Assembly: GCA_902806565.1 (NCBI GenBank)
Contig: CADCXA010000033.1
Coordinates: 124,001-188,000 of the forward strand
Direction of reading: 5' to 3'
Length of the DNA: 64,000 bases
DNA from: Hypoxylon rubiginosum
Lineage: Eukaryota > Ascomycota > Sordariomycetes > Xylariales > Hypoxylaceae
This document shows positions 54,217 to 64,000 of this stretch, piece after piece (position 1 is the first letter of the stretch; every line of letters begins with the position of its first letter). Under the pieces are notes generated by a model. That model saw only the letters and a program-made list of their open reading frames with translations, did not search any database and was not told where the DNA came from. The translations under genes were made by a program, and so were the position numbers.

Positions 54217-56997
54217 ATGTATCTACAGGCTCTAGGAATCCTTGCCCTGTCTGGCCTGTCCAGCTTTGCTTCCGCCCAGAGCTACCCGAATGGTAGCAGC
54301 TCGGAAAGCGACGTCGTCGCCGTGAAGTGGATCGGCGACACACCGACGCGCAATTCCGGGACGACGTTCGGGCTTCCTTGGCCTCGGGGCAAGTACCAAG
54401 CCAATGGGACCGCGTTCGCGGGTCTTGGCGGCGACGGTGACAGTCAGATACCACTGCAGTCGTGGGTGACGGCCTATTGGCCAGACGGTTCTATTAAATG
54501 GAGTGGACATGCCATTGGAGGATCCGAGACCGTATACGACGAGTACAGAATTGCAGCGTCGACGACCGTGTCCTCTAACTCGTCTTCGGCATCGGGATTA
54601 ACCGTTAGCGACTCGGGCGAAGAGGTTTCTATCGACACGGGAAAGCTCACTGCGACGTTCCCCAAGTCTGGAAACGTGCTGGTCAGTACAATTACGACGT
54701 CCAGCGGCAAGGTAGTCGGACAGAATGGGCGCTTGATATTGCGCTCCCAGTCCGGGGTTGAGGAGGACGACGGCGAAAACACAACTTCAATCAACAAGTT
54801 CAAATTCGAAAGCAGCATCAACGAGACTACCGTCGAGTTTGACCAAGACAGCTCGATCCGAGCATTGGTTACCGTCCGTGGCACGCACCAAGCAACTTCA
54901 GGCACGCATGACGACTGGCTCCAGTTCATCGTTCGCTTCTATCTGTACGCCGACTCGGACGCCATCCGGATCGTCCACACGCTTGTATTCGACGGCAAGG
55001 CAGACGAAGACTTCGTCTCTGCGATCGGCGTCCAATTCGATCTCCCCCTAGCTGGCGAGGAGCTGTACAATCGCCACATTCGGCTCGCTGGACCTGATGG
55101 GGGCCTTCTTCGCGAAGCAGTTCAGGGTATCACGGGGCTAAGGAGAGATCCTGGATCGGCGGTTCGCACCGCCCAGTTCAACGGCGAAGCGACTCCTGAC
55201 ATCGCGACTTGGGATACGAGAGTTTCTTCCCGGATGCAGTGGATCCCTGCGTGGAACGACTACAGCTTGACACAGTTATCGGCCGACGGATTCACGCTGA
55301 AGAAACGAACCAAGGCAGGCCAGAGCTGGGTAAAGATCCCCGGAGGCACGCAAGCCGGCGGCTTGGCATACCTTGGAGGTGCTACTCAAGGCGGTCTTGC
55401 GGTGGCGCTTCGCGATTTCTGGAAGCGATACCCCACGAGTCTCGATATTTCGAATGCGGCTTCGGATGTGGGCCAAATCACCCTGTGGCTGTACAGCCCA
55501 TCTGCCGAGCCCATGGATCTTCGACCCTTCCACGACGGATTGGGAGAGGACACGTACGACGAGCAGCTGGATGCGCTTGAGATTACGTACGAGGACTACG
55601 AAGGAGGCTACGATACCCCGTACGGCGTCGCTCGAACGAACGAGATATACCTCTTCCCATTCGACAGCACTCCGTCCGCAGACACTTTGGCGGATCTGAC
55701 CGGGTACGCAAATGAGCCCCCGATACTGGCCGCGGGTCCGGAGTACATCCAGCAGACGAAGGCGGTTGGGTCGTACTGGGCCACGATCCCCGACAACTCC
55801 ACGGCAGCGGCGCAGACGATCGAGTCGCACCTCGACTTTCTGATCCGGTACTACCAAGACCAGGTCTCCCAGCGGCGGTGGTACGGGTTCTGGGACCACG
55901 GCGACATCATGCACACGTACGACGCGGACCGGCACACCTGGCGCTACGACGTCGGGGGCTACGCGTGGGACAACTCGGAGCTGTCGCCCAACCTCTTCTT
56001 CTGGAACTACTTCCTGCGCACGGGCCGGGCCGACGTGTACCGGTTCGCCGAGGCGCACGCGCGGCACACGGGCGAGGTGGACGTGTACCACGCCGGGCCG
56101 TTCAAAGGGTTCGGCACGCGCCACGGCGTCCAGCACTTCGGCGACAGCTCCAAGCAGATCCGCGTCTCGACGCCCATCTACCGCCAGGTCTTCTACTACC
56201 TCTCGGGCGGCGACGAGCGCGTCGGCGAGCTCCTCCACGAGCTCATGGACGCCGAACAGGCCTTCCTCACCGTGGACCCGCGGCGCAAGGTCCGCGACGA
56301 CAACGGCACGTACGTCATCGACCCGACCGCGCTGGACCTGGACCTCGGCCTCGACTGGTCGGGGCTCGCGTCGACCTGGCTGATCGAGTGGGAGCGGCGG
56401 GGCCCGCGGTGGGAGGAGGCCCGGTCGAAGCTCAACACGACCATGCACAGCATCGCGAACCTGACGAACGGCTTCGTGACGGGCCTGGGTCTCTACAACC
56501 TGCACACGGGCGTGATCGCGCCGCCGGCGACGGACCCGCGGAACCTCGGCAGCATCGCGGTGTCGCACCTGTCGGCGAGCTTCGGGCTGCCCGAGATCAT
56601 CTCGCAGCTCGACGACTACCTGGGCGACGACCTGCCGGCCGCCTTCCTGGACGCCTGGCTCGACTACTGCTACTACTACGGGGCCGGGTCGGCCGAGCAG
56701 GCGGCGCGTTACGGCGCCGGGTTCGGCAGCCTGAACCTAAGGCAGGGTCACTCGCGGCTGACGGCGTACGCGGCCAGGAAGCTCGGCAACAACGCGACGC
56801 TGGCGGCGCGCGCGTGGAACGAGTTCCTCCGCACCGACGGCTTCGCCCCGAGCCTGCCCTGGGCGAGCGAGCCCCTGAACGGAAGCGAGGTCCTGGTACC
56901 GGTCGACGAGGCGTCGTGGGTCGCGACGAACGACGCTGCGCTCTATGGTTTGGCTGGGATTGAAAACTTGGCCCAGGTTGGATATGCGCTGGGGTAG
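54217..56997 (+). CDS. Secreted exo-rhamnogalacturonan-lyase-like protein (PcRGLX/YetA type, 926 aa)
   Basis: Single exon. Signal peptide residues 1-20 (hydrophobic core LQALGILALSGLSSFASA, cleavage before QS). The N-terminal part matches the RIFT-barrel domain named for Penicillium PcRGLX: VVAVKWIGDTP, FGLPWPRGKY, QSWVTAYWPDGSIKWSGHA. The centre and C-terminus have the aromatic-rich alpha/alpha-toroid pattern: RRWYGFWDHGDIMHTYDADRH, YAWDNSELSPNLFFWNY, HTGEVDVYHAGPFKG, GTRHGVQHFGDSSKQ. PcRGLX (family PL26) releases unsaturated galacturonosyl-rhamnose from rhamnogalacturonan ends; acting on pectin outside the cell fits, but this sequence could also belong to a related family of unknown activity. 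There are many potential N-glycosylation sites (NGS, NTT, NES-like). Codons become very GC-rich from about 55800 on. Confidence 0.78.
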   Translation: MYLQALGILALSGLSSFASAQSYPNGSSSESDVVAVKWIGDTPTRNSGTTFGLPWPRGKYQANGTAFAGLGGDGDSQIPLQSWVTAYWPDGSIKWSGHAIGGSETVYDEYRIAASTTVSSNSSSASGLTVSDSGEEVSIDTGKLTATFPKSGNVLVSTITTSSGKVVGQNGRLILRSQSGVEEDDGENTTSINKFKFESSINETTVEFDQDSSIRALVTVRGTHQATSGTHDDWLQFIVRFYLYADSDAIRIVHTLVFDGKADEDFVSAIGVQFDLPLAGEELYNRHIRLAGPDGGLLREAVQGITGLRRDPGSAVRTAQFNGEATPDIATWDTRVSSRMQWIPAWNDYSLTQLSADGFTLKKRTKAGQSWVKIPGGTQAGGLAYLGGATQGGLAVALRDFWKRYPTSLDISNAASDVGQITLWLYSPSAEPMDLRPFHDGLGEDTYDEQLDALEITYEDYEGGYDTPYGVARTNEIYLFPFDSTPSADTLADLTGYANEPPILAAGPEYIQQTKAVGSYWATIPDNSTAAAQTIESHLDFLIRYYQDQVSQRRWYGFWDHGDIMHTYDADRHTWRYDVGGYAWDNSELSPNLFFWNYFLRTGRADVYRFAEAHARHTGEVDVYHAGPFKGFGTRHGVQHFGDSSKQIRVSTPIYRQVFYYLSGGDERVGELLHELMDAEQAFLTVDPRRKVRDDNGTYVIDPTALDLDLGLDWSGLASTWLIEWERRGPRWEEARSKLNTTMHSIANLTNGFVTGLGLYNLHTGVIAPPATDPRNLGSIAVSHLSASFGLPEIISQLDDYLGDDLPAAFLDAWLDYCYYYGAGSAEQAARYGAGFGSLNLRQGHSRLTAYAARKLGNNATLAARAWNEFLRTDGFAPSLPWASEPLNGSEVLVPVDEASWVATNDAALYGLAGIENLAQVGYALG

Positions 56998-57094
56998 AGG
57001 AGAAACGATAGAGATTGCTTGAGTTAGACCCAGGTACCTAATAAATCTTTTCCATTTGTACCTCCCCACCTAGGTAGATGCGTGAGTTGCAGTC

Positions 57095-59902
57095 TCACTT
57101 CTTGTTGACGTCTCTGGGCTGAAGCCTAAACTCCAATGACTCTGGATCGATCCCAATAATGAACTGGCGGCTAAGCTCATACTTGATAGCCAGCTTCATT
57201 TCATCACTGCCCGAATATACCCTTAATCTCTGAAGCTCCTCACATGCATCGGCATCCAAATATTCCCTGCCATTTGTCAAGATTTTGAGGACGTCAACGA
57301 ACGACTTCGGCTTTATTCTAGAGGTGTCGGCGTAGTTGAAATGGCGTAGGAACTGAGTAATCGGTGTAAGACCCTCGGAATCTTTAGAGTCGACATCAAC
57401 ACCAGCGTTCGCCAAGGTAGTTATGGTTCGTGGTAATAGTTTGTCACATGCGAGTTGGAGATAACCCTCGTATGCAGTTGGATCCTTAGAAGATAGATCG
57501 CTCCCGCTCAAGAGCCCAGCAATCATATCGTCAGTTTCTGAAGACCTGGCACGTTTCATGGCCGCCGCCAAGGGACGTATGTCTCGGCTGAGATCGCAAC
57601 AGGGATCAGTCGAATCGTATTTCCGAAACACTTCTAATTCGAACTGAACCCCATGCAGAAGGAGAACATTCACAACATCCCACGCTTCGAGTGCAATCGC
57701 GCGTCGTAAATACGGTTCCAGCTCTGCATCAACTCCTAAGCTGATTAAACGCTGAACGATGGCGGCAGTACGCAGCCCATGAGGGGACAATAAGGCTGGT
57801 AATGTGACTGGTCGTAAGGCAACTGAGGCGCCCATATCCATAAGTATCTCTGCAAGTTGTGAATGAGAAGCTCTCACAGCAATGTTCAAAGCGTCGGGGT
57901 CTTTGACCAGTGTTTGACTTCTATCAATTTCGAGGATGAACTTAAGCCGTCGGCGTAAGCCCTTGTCTCGAGCCTGCAATTCGTAGTCATCCTCGATTTT
58001 CCAGTCATCATATACTATAAGCTGCAACATGTCTAGTACATCTCGCGATGCAACGAGATTTTCAGCCCCTTTCTGAAGTAAACAACGAGCAATGTCGTAA
58101 TGGTCGTGGTTGATTGCTGCTTTCAGAGGTGTGAGCCCATCCTCATCACGATGGTTTGGGTTTGCCCCTCTGTCCAGTAGCAATTTGACAAGCTTGATCC
58201 GATGGGATTCCTCGAAGTTAGGCTGATTACAGAGAAACATCAGAGGGGGGCCGTAACAGTCCATTGAATCGGAACTGAGGGTACGGTACCTTGATTCCTG
58301 GTTCGGGTCAGCTCCATGGTCCAGTAGCCATTTCACGGCGTTCCACTGCAAGTCCGCTCTAAAAGACCTCAACGCCAACATGTAATCAAAGGGGGGGCAA
58401 AGGGCTCCGAGCAATGGGGGAATTCCAAATCTATCGTCTCTCACGTTTGCACCAGCGGCAACGAGAAGGTCCATAACCGGCAACAGGTGCGATACTGAGG
58501 CAAGAGCGAGCGGCTGAAATTGCCTTCCTAGATGGAGCGGATAACGAGGGTCGGGTACTTCTATAGTAGCATCTTCTTTTATCAATTTCTCTACAGGCTC
58601 AACTCTATCTTCCTCAATGTTATCATCTAACAAAGAAGATATCTTGGGGGAACCGTTGCCTCGTTTGAGTTTCCCGTAAGACCTCTGCGAGTAAGCATGG
58701 TCGATAGGAACCCGGGAAGAGGAATCTATCCAGATAGCATGGATGTTCGCCCCAGACTCGATACATCGAATGGCATCGCGAAATCTCCCCTCAAAACAGG
58801 CTGCGTGAAGGATAGTATAATCGTAAGCATCCAAAATAGTATTCGGATCTGCGCCATGGTCCACAAGCCAAAGGCTTATCTGGAAGCCTAGCTCGTTGCT
58901 ACGACGCGGCTTGTTGCGAGCATAGGCCAATGGTGGCCGCCCAAAGCGGTTTTTACCATTCACGTCGAGCGGGCGCTTCGTATCGATCAAGTATTGAAAA
59001 GTAGAAAGGCATCCACACGAAGCTGCAGAGTGCAAGACCGTTGGTTGCTGGTCGCGCAAGTCAACGGTAAGTGATGCGCCTAGAGAAATCAGAAGGTTGG
59101 CAGTAGCTTCGTGACCAGAGCATAAGGCCGTGTGCAGGGGTGTCCATATTTCATCGCTGTTGACATCTTCTCCACAGCGACAGAGGTTCTCGGAGGGGAG
59201 ATCGAGATACGATCCATGTTTGACGAGTAACTCGATGATCTCGTTACAACCAGCTTTGGCAGCGGCATGTAAGGGAAACCAGTAACTACGTGCTGGATAG
59301 TAGTCTTGGGGCTTCAGGGGGTCGTAGGTAAGAAGCGGGTTAAAGCTCATAGTCGTCAGATCATCAAGATATTCATACTCGTACTCGTCCTCGTATTCCT
59401 CTTCATCTCGCTCAAACGCTGCGTACACGCCCGCAAGACCGTCGTCGATACCAGTGGGGACATCGAAGAAAGACGGGTTCATGTCATCACAGTCTGTTAT
59501 AACATCGTGTACAGATCGAGTGGGTTCATAAACTAATTCTAACAATCGAAAAGGATCTTCGAGGTCGGGGTTCAGGCCAATGGAATGATCGCGATACCAA
59601 TTGGGCCGCGCCCTGGAATGGAAATAGTAATTGACGTGGTTGTGCCGCGCAGTTCCAAGTCGATGTGGTGTATTTGGATTCACGCCGGCCATCAGCATCT
59701 TCTCAACCATGCAAACTCGTCCCGTCTCGCAGGCCCATGGAAGCAGGTACGGCAATCGTTTGACGGCTTTTCTATAGAAGACGAGATTTGAGACCGAGTA
59801 AACCCAGCGACATGTTGTCGAAAAAGATAGCAAATCAAAGATCTCCAAATATTCAGTAACTTCGAGAAGTATCTCAACCGGTAATTTGTAGAGAGTTGCC
59901 AT
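57095..59902 (-). CDS. F-box/ankyrin-repeat protein 1 (935 aa)
   Basis: Single exon with ATG at 59902. An F-box-like helix cluster opens the protein (LPVEILLEVTEYLEIFDLLSF), so binding of Skp1 in an SCF ubiquitin ligase is likely. After an acidic linker (about residues 165-185) come roughly ten or more ankyrin repeats, for example FPLHAAAKAGCNEIIELLVKHG, TPLHTALCSGHEATANLLISLGA, TVLHSAASCGCLSTFQYLID and TPLKAAINHDHYDIARCLLQKGA. The end includes less regular repeats. The ankyrin part would recruit substrates. A paralogue follows upstream at 60149-62969 on the same strand. Such genes are many and variable in Pezizomycotina; substrates are unknown. Confidence 0.85.
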   Translation of the reverse strand: MATLYKLPVEILLEVTEYLEIFDLLSFSTTCRWVYSVSNLVFYRKAVKRLPYLLPWACETGRVCMVEKMLMAGVNPNTPHRLGTARHNHVNYYFHSRARPNWYRDHSIGLNPDLEDPFRLLELVYEPTRSVHDVITDCDDMNPSFFDVPTGIDDGLAGVYAAFERDEEEYEDEYEYEYLDDLTTMSFNPLLTYDPLKPQDYYPARSYWFPLHAAAKAGCNEIIELLVKHGSYLDLPSENLCRCGEDVNSDEIWTPLHTALCSGHEATANLLISLGASLTVDLRDQQPTVLHSAASCGCLSTFQYLIDTKRPLDVNGKNRFGRPPLAYARNKPRRSNELGFQISLWLVDHGADPNTILDAYDYTILHAACFEGRFRDAIRCIESGANIHAIWIDSSSRVPIDHAYSQRSYGKLKRGNGSPKISSLLDDNIEEDRVEPVEKLIKEDATIEVPDPRYPLHLGRQFQPLALASVSHLLPVMDLLVAAGANVRDDRFGIPPLLGALCPPFDYMLALRSFRADLQWNAVKWLLDHGADPNQESRYRTLSSDSMDCYGPPLMFLCNQPNFEESHRIKLVKLLLDRGANPNHRDEDGLTPLKAAINHDHYDIARCLLQKGAENLVASRDVLDMLQLIVYDDWKIEDDYELQARDKGLRRRLKFILEIDRSQTLVKDPDALNIAVRASHSQLAEILMDMGASVALRPVTLPALLSPHGLRTAAIVQRLISLGVDAELEPYLRRAIALEAWDVVNVLLLHGVQFELEVFRKYDSTDPCCDLSRDIRPLAAAMKRARSSETDDMIAGLLSGSDLSSKDPTAYEGYLQLACDKLLPRTITTLANAGVDVDSKDSEGLTPITQFLRHFNYADTSRIKPKSFVDVLKILTNGREYLDADACEELQRLRVYSGSDEMKLAIKYELSRQFIIGIDPESLEFRLQPRDVNKK

Positions 59903-60148
59903 TTCGTAGTTTCGTGTGAGATAGGACCGTTCGAGCGACGAGATGAAGGAGGTAAGTTTTGAAAGATAGAAAAAAAATAAACACAGCTGAACTGAATCTG
60001 TAAGGAAATTTCACTTACAGCACCTTACGTAAGCCAAAAGCTTTCACAGTGCCCTTTCGCAATGACGCTAGGTGCAGGTGGACAGTGCGATATGTGACAG
60101 AAAATAAGAAAATATGACACGTACATATTAGGAGATAGGTGCCTAGAC

Positions 60149-62969
60149 CTACAACTCCACGGGATATCCCAGCGGGTCGTAGTGCTCTTTTCTAAGTATA
60201 GGCCATATTTCCCGAATGCTACTATCTTCTATCCAAAGAGGGATATGCCACCTAAGTAAGTCATTATAATATAACTCGATTTTTTCCATGTCCTCGTCAA
60301 TCTCCGTACCCTCCACAAGCGTTACCTCGTCATAGGATGGCTGGTCGCGAGCAACTATTTTTCCGTCCTGCAGGAAGAACTGAGCATGAAACTCTCTCCG
60401 TAGACGCACGCAGTATCCGTCCTCCTCACGACAACACCTCGGTTTCTGTAGCAGGGTTTCAAAACGCCGAATATCCTTCTCTGTTTGGGTAGCCCCGTTG
60501 TTCAGTAGGACCCTCACGAGGTTGATGAATTCTCCCACGCCAGCATCTCTATGTCTGCGTGGATGGCAGCCTAAAGTTAGAAGCAATGTCAAAGCCGACC
60601 AGCCTTGTCCGTCCACCCGGCCTTGCCCGTCCAACCGGTTAACGTCGGCGCCAATATCGATGAGGCGTTGTGCGCAAGCCATGTTGGTCGCATCTTGCGT
60701 AGTTAATTTCCAGATAAGGAGATGTAAGCCTAGATTAAAAGGAAACAGTTAGTTTTATACTCCAAGCATCAGGTAGCGCAAATGAATGTGAGGTCTCCTT
60801 ACATGTTTCACTACGTTCTCCACTCCATGAAGCATCGAAAGCTCCCGAGGCAAGGAATCTTTGGGTAAGGGGAAAGTGGTGGACAAGCAGAGATAGCCAT
60901 AGGGACTCGGGATCCTTGGCAAGCCGTCCGTCCCGATCAATTTCTAGCAAGAGCCGCAAGCCAACGCAGAACTTGGCCTTGCAGTCCATGGTTTCGATAT
61001 TTAAATCATGGATCTCTGCGCTACCATTGCCGTCTGCTATTAGTGATTCAGGCTCCGGAAATTCGCCAACTGTCCCGACCAAGTGTCTCAGCATGAGACG
61101 GAGTTCGCCGATCTCGCGCGGAGGCTCTGCCCCCTGCTTCACGAAGTAACGACAGATGTCAATCTCATTCTCATAGAAAGTCATTTGGACGGGTGAAAGT
61201 TTGAGCCGGGTTTGTGGGAGGCAATAACAGTGTGGACCTTTTAACAGACCGCGGGATCGAAGGTTGATATCCGCACCGTAACTGATCATCAGCTTCATAA
61301 TCTCAAGCTTACCCGGCACGTTCACAGATGGGCAACATAGCGCCATCAATGCCGTCTGACTAAAACCATTTTTCTGGTTAGGCTTTGCACCGCGCTTAAG
61401 AAGGCAGTCGACGGTCTCGTAAACCTTGGAATATGGCTTCAAGTAGGACTCCGGAGCAGGTTCCACAAAATCTTGATCCGAGCCAGTAATAGGATTCCAG
61501 CCAACAATAGCCGCAAGCAATGGAAACCTACCATCGCGGTCTTCTTGATTCGCTTGAGAACCAGAAGAAAGCAGAATGTCTGCTACTGAGAATAAGCGAG
61601 CCGCAGATGCGCGCACTAACGGCGAACGTTGGGTCCTCCAATAGCGATAGATACTGTCGTCATACCGTATCAAATTTTTGATGAGCTCTACCATTTCTTC
61701 AAAATTCGCCTCTTCTGAGAAGTCGATAGGGCCAGGCCGCGGTGGCAATCTCCCGAGTTTTGGATGCACAGTTCCCATTTGATTACTTTCATTCGAGTAA
61801 AATTCTTGTGTCGTGCTTGGCGAACCGCCGAGTGCGGCAAGACATCTGTCAAGTGCTGATGCATACCTGTTCCCTTCGATAGCTGCCCCAGTCTTCACGA
61901 GAAAGTCGGCATCCCGGTACCAACCACGGGCACAGGCTTGTAGGACGGCGGTTCCTTTCCTTCTGGCTATAAAGCCATCGTGTATTGATTTTGCTTCGAC
62001 ATCAGCTCCGTGAGCTAAAAGGCATTTCATTGTTTGTAGACTTTTTGTTGTGCCTAACGACCACATTAACGGAGTTGATCCTTCGTGATCCCGGACGTCA
62101 ACGGCGATTCGACAGTTCCCATGGTCCCTTCCTAGAAGGAGTTGTATAGTTGAGAGATAGCCGCCGAGAGCCGCCCAGTGCAATGCGGTGGAAGGTCGAA
62201 AGTCCGGTCGACGATACTCAACATTGGGTGATGCTCCAAGTTCAAGTAGTAGGTTTGCCGTGGCTTCATTGCCGGAGCATAACGCTGTATGTAAGGGAGT
62301 CCAATACACTGTAGTTCCACGTCCATGGGCTGTCCTGTTGCAGCCACACAATCCTCTGGACGGAGGGTCAATGTATGCACCCGAGTCGACGAGAAGCTTG
62401 ACAAGCTCAATAGATCCAGCCATGGCGGCGCAATGGAGCGGAAACCAGTAACATCCTTTAAATTGGCTGAGATACACGTTGATGTTGCTGTGTATAGTAG
62501 GGTCAAATTCAGATGCTTCGAGTCTGCTCATGTCTCCCGAGACTTGATGTTTATCACCCCCGATGATATGATCGTAAACAGTGAGAACATTTAGAGTACT
62601 CGTCATAGCATCGCCTGATCCATCTGGACAACAGTCCGACCTCTCGCTCCAACGTCCCATTGTTGGTAGATTCGGGTTTAGTCCAACCGCCAGAAGTTTC
62701 TTTACGATGCCAACTTCGCCAGCCTCGCAGGCACAGAAGAGTAGATGCGGGTACTTTTCGGCAGCAAGGGAGTACAAAATGGGGTTTGCAATGTAGTAAA
62801 GCCACCTGCTAGTGGCAGAGACCGCATGCAAGGTGAGAGCATCGTCGAAGTTCTCGCAAATCTTGATAACGAGCTCATTCGGCAGTGATTTCAGAGTTTT
62901 CTCCCCTTTTTCTTCTATTGTTGGAGCGGGTAGAAGAAATGAGAAAGGATAGCCCAGAATATTAGACAT
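60149..62969 (-). CDS. F-box/ankyrin-repeat protein 2 (915 aa, 2 exons)
   Basis: Exons on the minus strand: 60803-62969 and 60149-60729 (2748 bases), joined as T|GC. Without the splice the protein would stop in the intron after 744 residues. It starts with an F-box-like segment (LPNELVIKICENFDDALTLHAVS), and then ankyrin repeats that parallel its neighbour: FPLHCAAMAGSIELVKLLVDSGA, TPLHTALCSGNEATANLLLELGA, TALHWAALGGYLSTIQLLLG and TPLMWSLGTTKSLQTMKCLLAHGA. The shared words and order show a tandem duplication with the gene at 57095-59902. The C-terminal exon holds another repeat (MACAQRLIDIGADVNRLDGQG) and an acidic tail region with IDEDMEKIELYYNDLL. Role as SCF substrate receptor is inference. 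Confidence 0.83.
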
Positions 62970-63889
62970 AGCCAGGGGAGAGAAAGAGCTGTTCGGTGTG
63001 CTAAAAGGAGATTGTATTGTTGGGTTAGCAAGACGAGATCAAATAGCTGGTTTTTTTCTGCTTAGTGGCTCGTATATATATGTACTTCCGATCAGGTAGA
63101 CATGGTATGGGAGGCCAACGGACCAAGTGGCTTTTTTTTAGTTTTAGTGAGTCGAAGATAGCATTGAATTCCGTCTGAATTCATTAAAAACCAACGACAT
63201 GGTCGCTAAGTTGTACGTGGTCTCTGCAGTAGTCATTTACTTATTGCCATACAAACAACCACTGATTCCACATGTTGTTTCTTCAGAATCATTACCGATT
63301 CGATGCTACAAAGTGGTTGACTACCTTATTTTATACGTTAAACCAAGTCAAAAAAAAATTTAACCTCGCATCCACCTTGTTGGACGAGTATCTGACGCGA
63401 GCTTGATTCGTAGATTGTGGAATAGTGATTCAGTGGTAACAAACTTCACATATTTTCCTTGTCACTAAATGTTGTTGGATTAATGCCCTGAACCGGCAGA
63501 TCATCTTTCACAGGGCTTAGTTGCCAATGAAGGGAAAGAGGAATTTGGATGGAAAGGGGCAGTGCCATATCCACACGACACAAAGCAAATGAGACTCCTG
63601 AGTCCTTCTTTTTATCAATATAGCGCCAAATACTGCATCTAGGCAAGAGAGATAATCAGCTTATGGCTAGAAAGCCCTCTGATAGTAAGTACCAGTGATA
63701 ATATCAAAGCTATTTAGTAGACCACCCTTCTCCTAGATAGAAAATAGGGGTTACTAGCTGCGTAACCCGTCCTTCGGCCGGGGGAAAGGGGGTGCCAATG
63801 CCTATGCCATAACTAAACTTAGCTTTGATTGGCTAGCCACATTTTAGCGCATGTTCTTTGAATTCTTTGTAGAATTAATTGATTTATTC
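62970..63889. other. Intergenic region, nothing recognised
   Basis: Promoter side of the F-box/ankyrin gene 2; no further gene seen. Composition becomes AT-leaning toward the right. Confidence 0.45.
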
Positions 63890-64000
63890 CACCACCACTT
63901 AAAAATAATAATAATTAATATAGCTTAATAAAGCTTATTTTGCGTGATTTTTTAATATTATTTATATTTTTATAGATTTTGTTGTGATAGAACCGCAAAG
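63890..64000. repeat. Start of a second AT-rich stretch at the window edge
   Basis: From about 63890 the sequence takes on the A/T-only texture of the 8.4-22.1 kb block (AAAATAATAATAATTAATAT and long T runs), cut off by the window end. It may be the border of another RIP-decayed repeat. Confidence 0.4.

Noticed and set aside
55276..56963. Long open frames in other frames of the rhamnogalacturonan-lyase-like gene
   Set aside because: They are shadows produced by GC-rich third positions; composition is Arg/Gly/Ala/Pro-heavy without domains.

Overview
The window is nuclear DNA of a filamentous ascomycete (Pezizomycotina). The grounds are short introns of roughly 50-100 bases with GT..AG ends and CTAAC/CTGAC-like branch sites, a Zn2Cys6 plus fungal-specific transcription factor, an RTA1-type membrane protein, LaeA-like methyltransferase architecture, fungal-type P450 exons, F-box/ankyrin proteins, and a very AT-rich block of the kind left by repeat-induced point mutation (RIP). 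A sordariomycete is a reasonable guess, but nothing in the sequence fixes the genus.

Layout. 0.5-2.5 kb: cytochrome P450 (8 exons). 2.7-5.3 kb: a divergent pair encoding a UPF0261 protein and a TIM-barrel protein, the two halves of the Tm-1 family. 5.9-7.7 kb: LaeA-like SAM methyltransferase with a 13-base exon. 8.4-22.1 kb: gene-free, extremely AT-rich, decayed repeat DNA. 22.4-27.1 kb: luciferase-domain protein, an intron-bearing tRNA-like gene, a secreted HExxH protein and an unknown protein. 27.7-34.7 kb: RTA1-like protein, Zn2Cys6 regulator, kynurenine 3-monooxygenase. 35.2-43 kb: core genes for methionine aminopeptidase 1, the Erv14/cornichon cargo receptor and Prp17, with an alpha/beta hydrolase between them. 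45.6-53.6 kb: a local family of small coiled-coil/transmembrane proteins whose introns resemble each other more than their exons do, with an unrelated four-helix-type membrane protein gene inside. 54.2-57 kb: large secreted protein like exo-rhamnogalacturonan lyases. 57.1-63 kb: two tandem F-box/ankyrin proteins. The right edge (from about 63.89 kb) turns AT-rich again.

How the genes work together. Most are independent eukaryotic transcription units. Links worth noting are the Tm-1 half-gene pair on a shared 0.54-kb promoter region, the tandem F-box/ankyrin duplicates, and the coiled-coil/TM family (called A, B and C here), which shares promoter sequence, phase-0 intron positions and a recurring intron sequence. 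That recurring intron also appears a second time at another position within gene A, and it is the most unusual feature of the window. Exon joins given below were derived by hand from splice signals, frame and family similarity; each complete model has a total length divisible by three.
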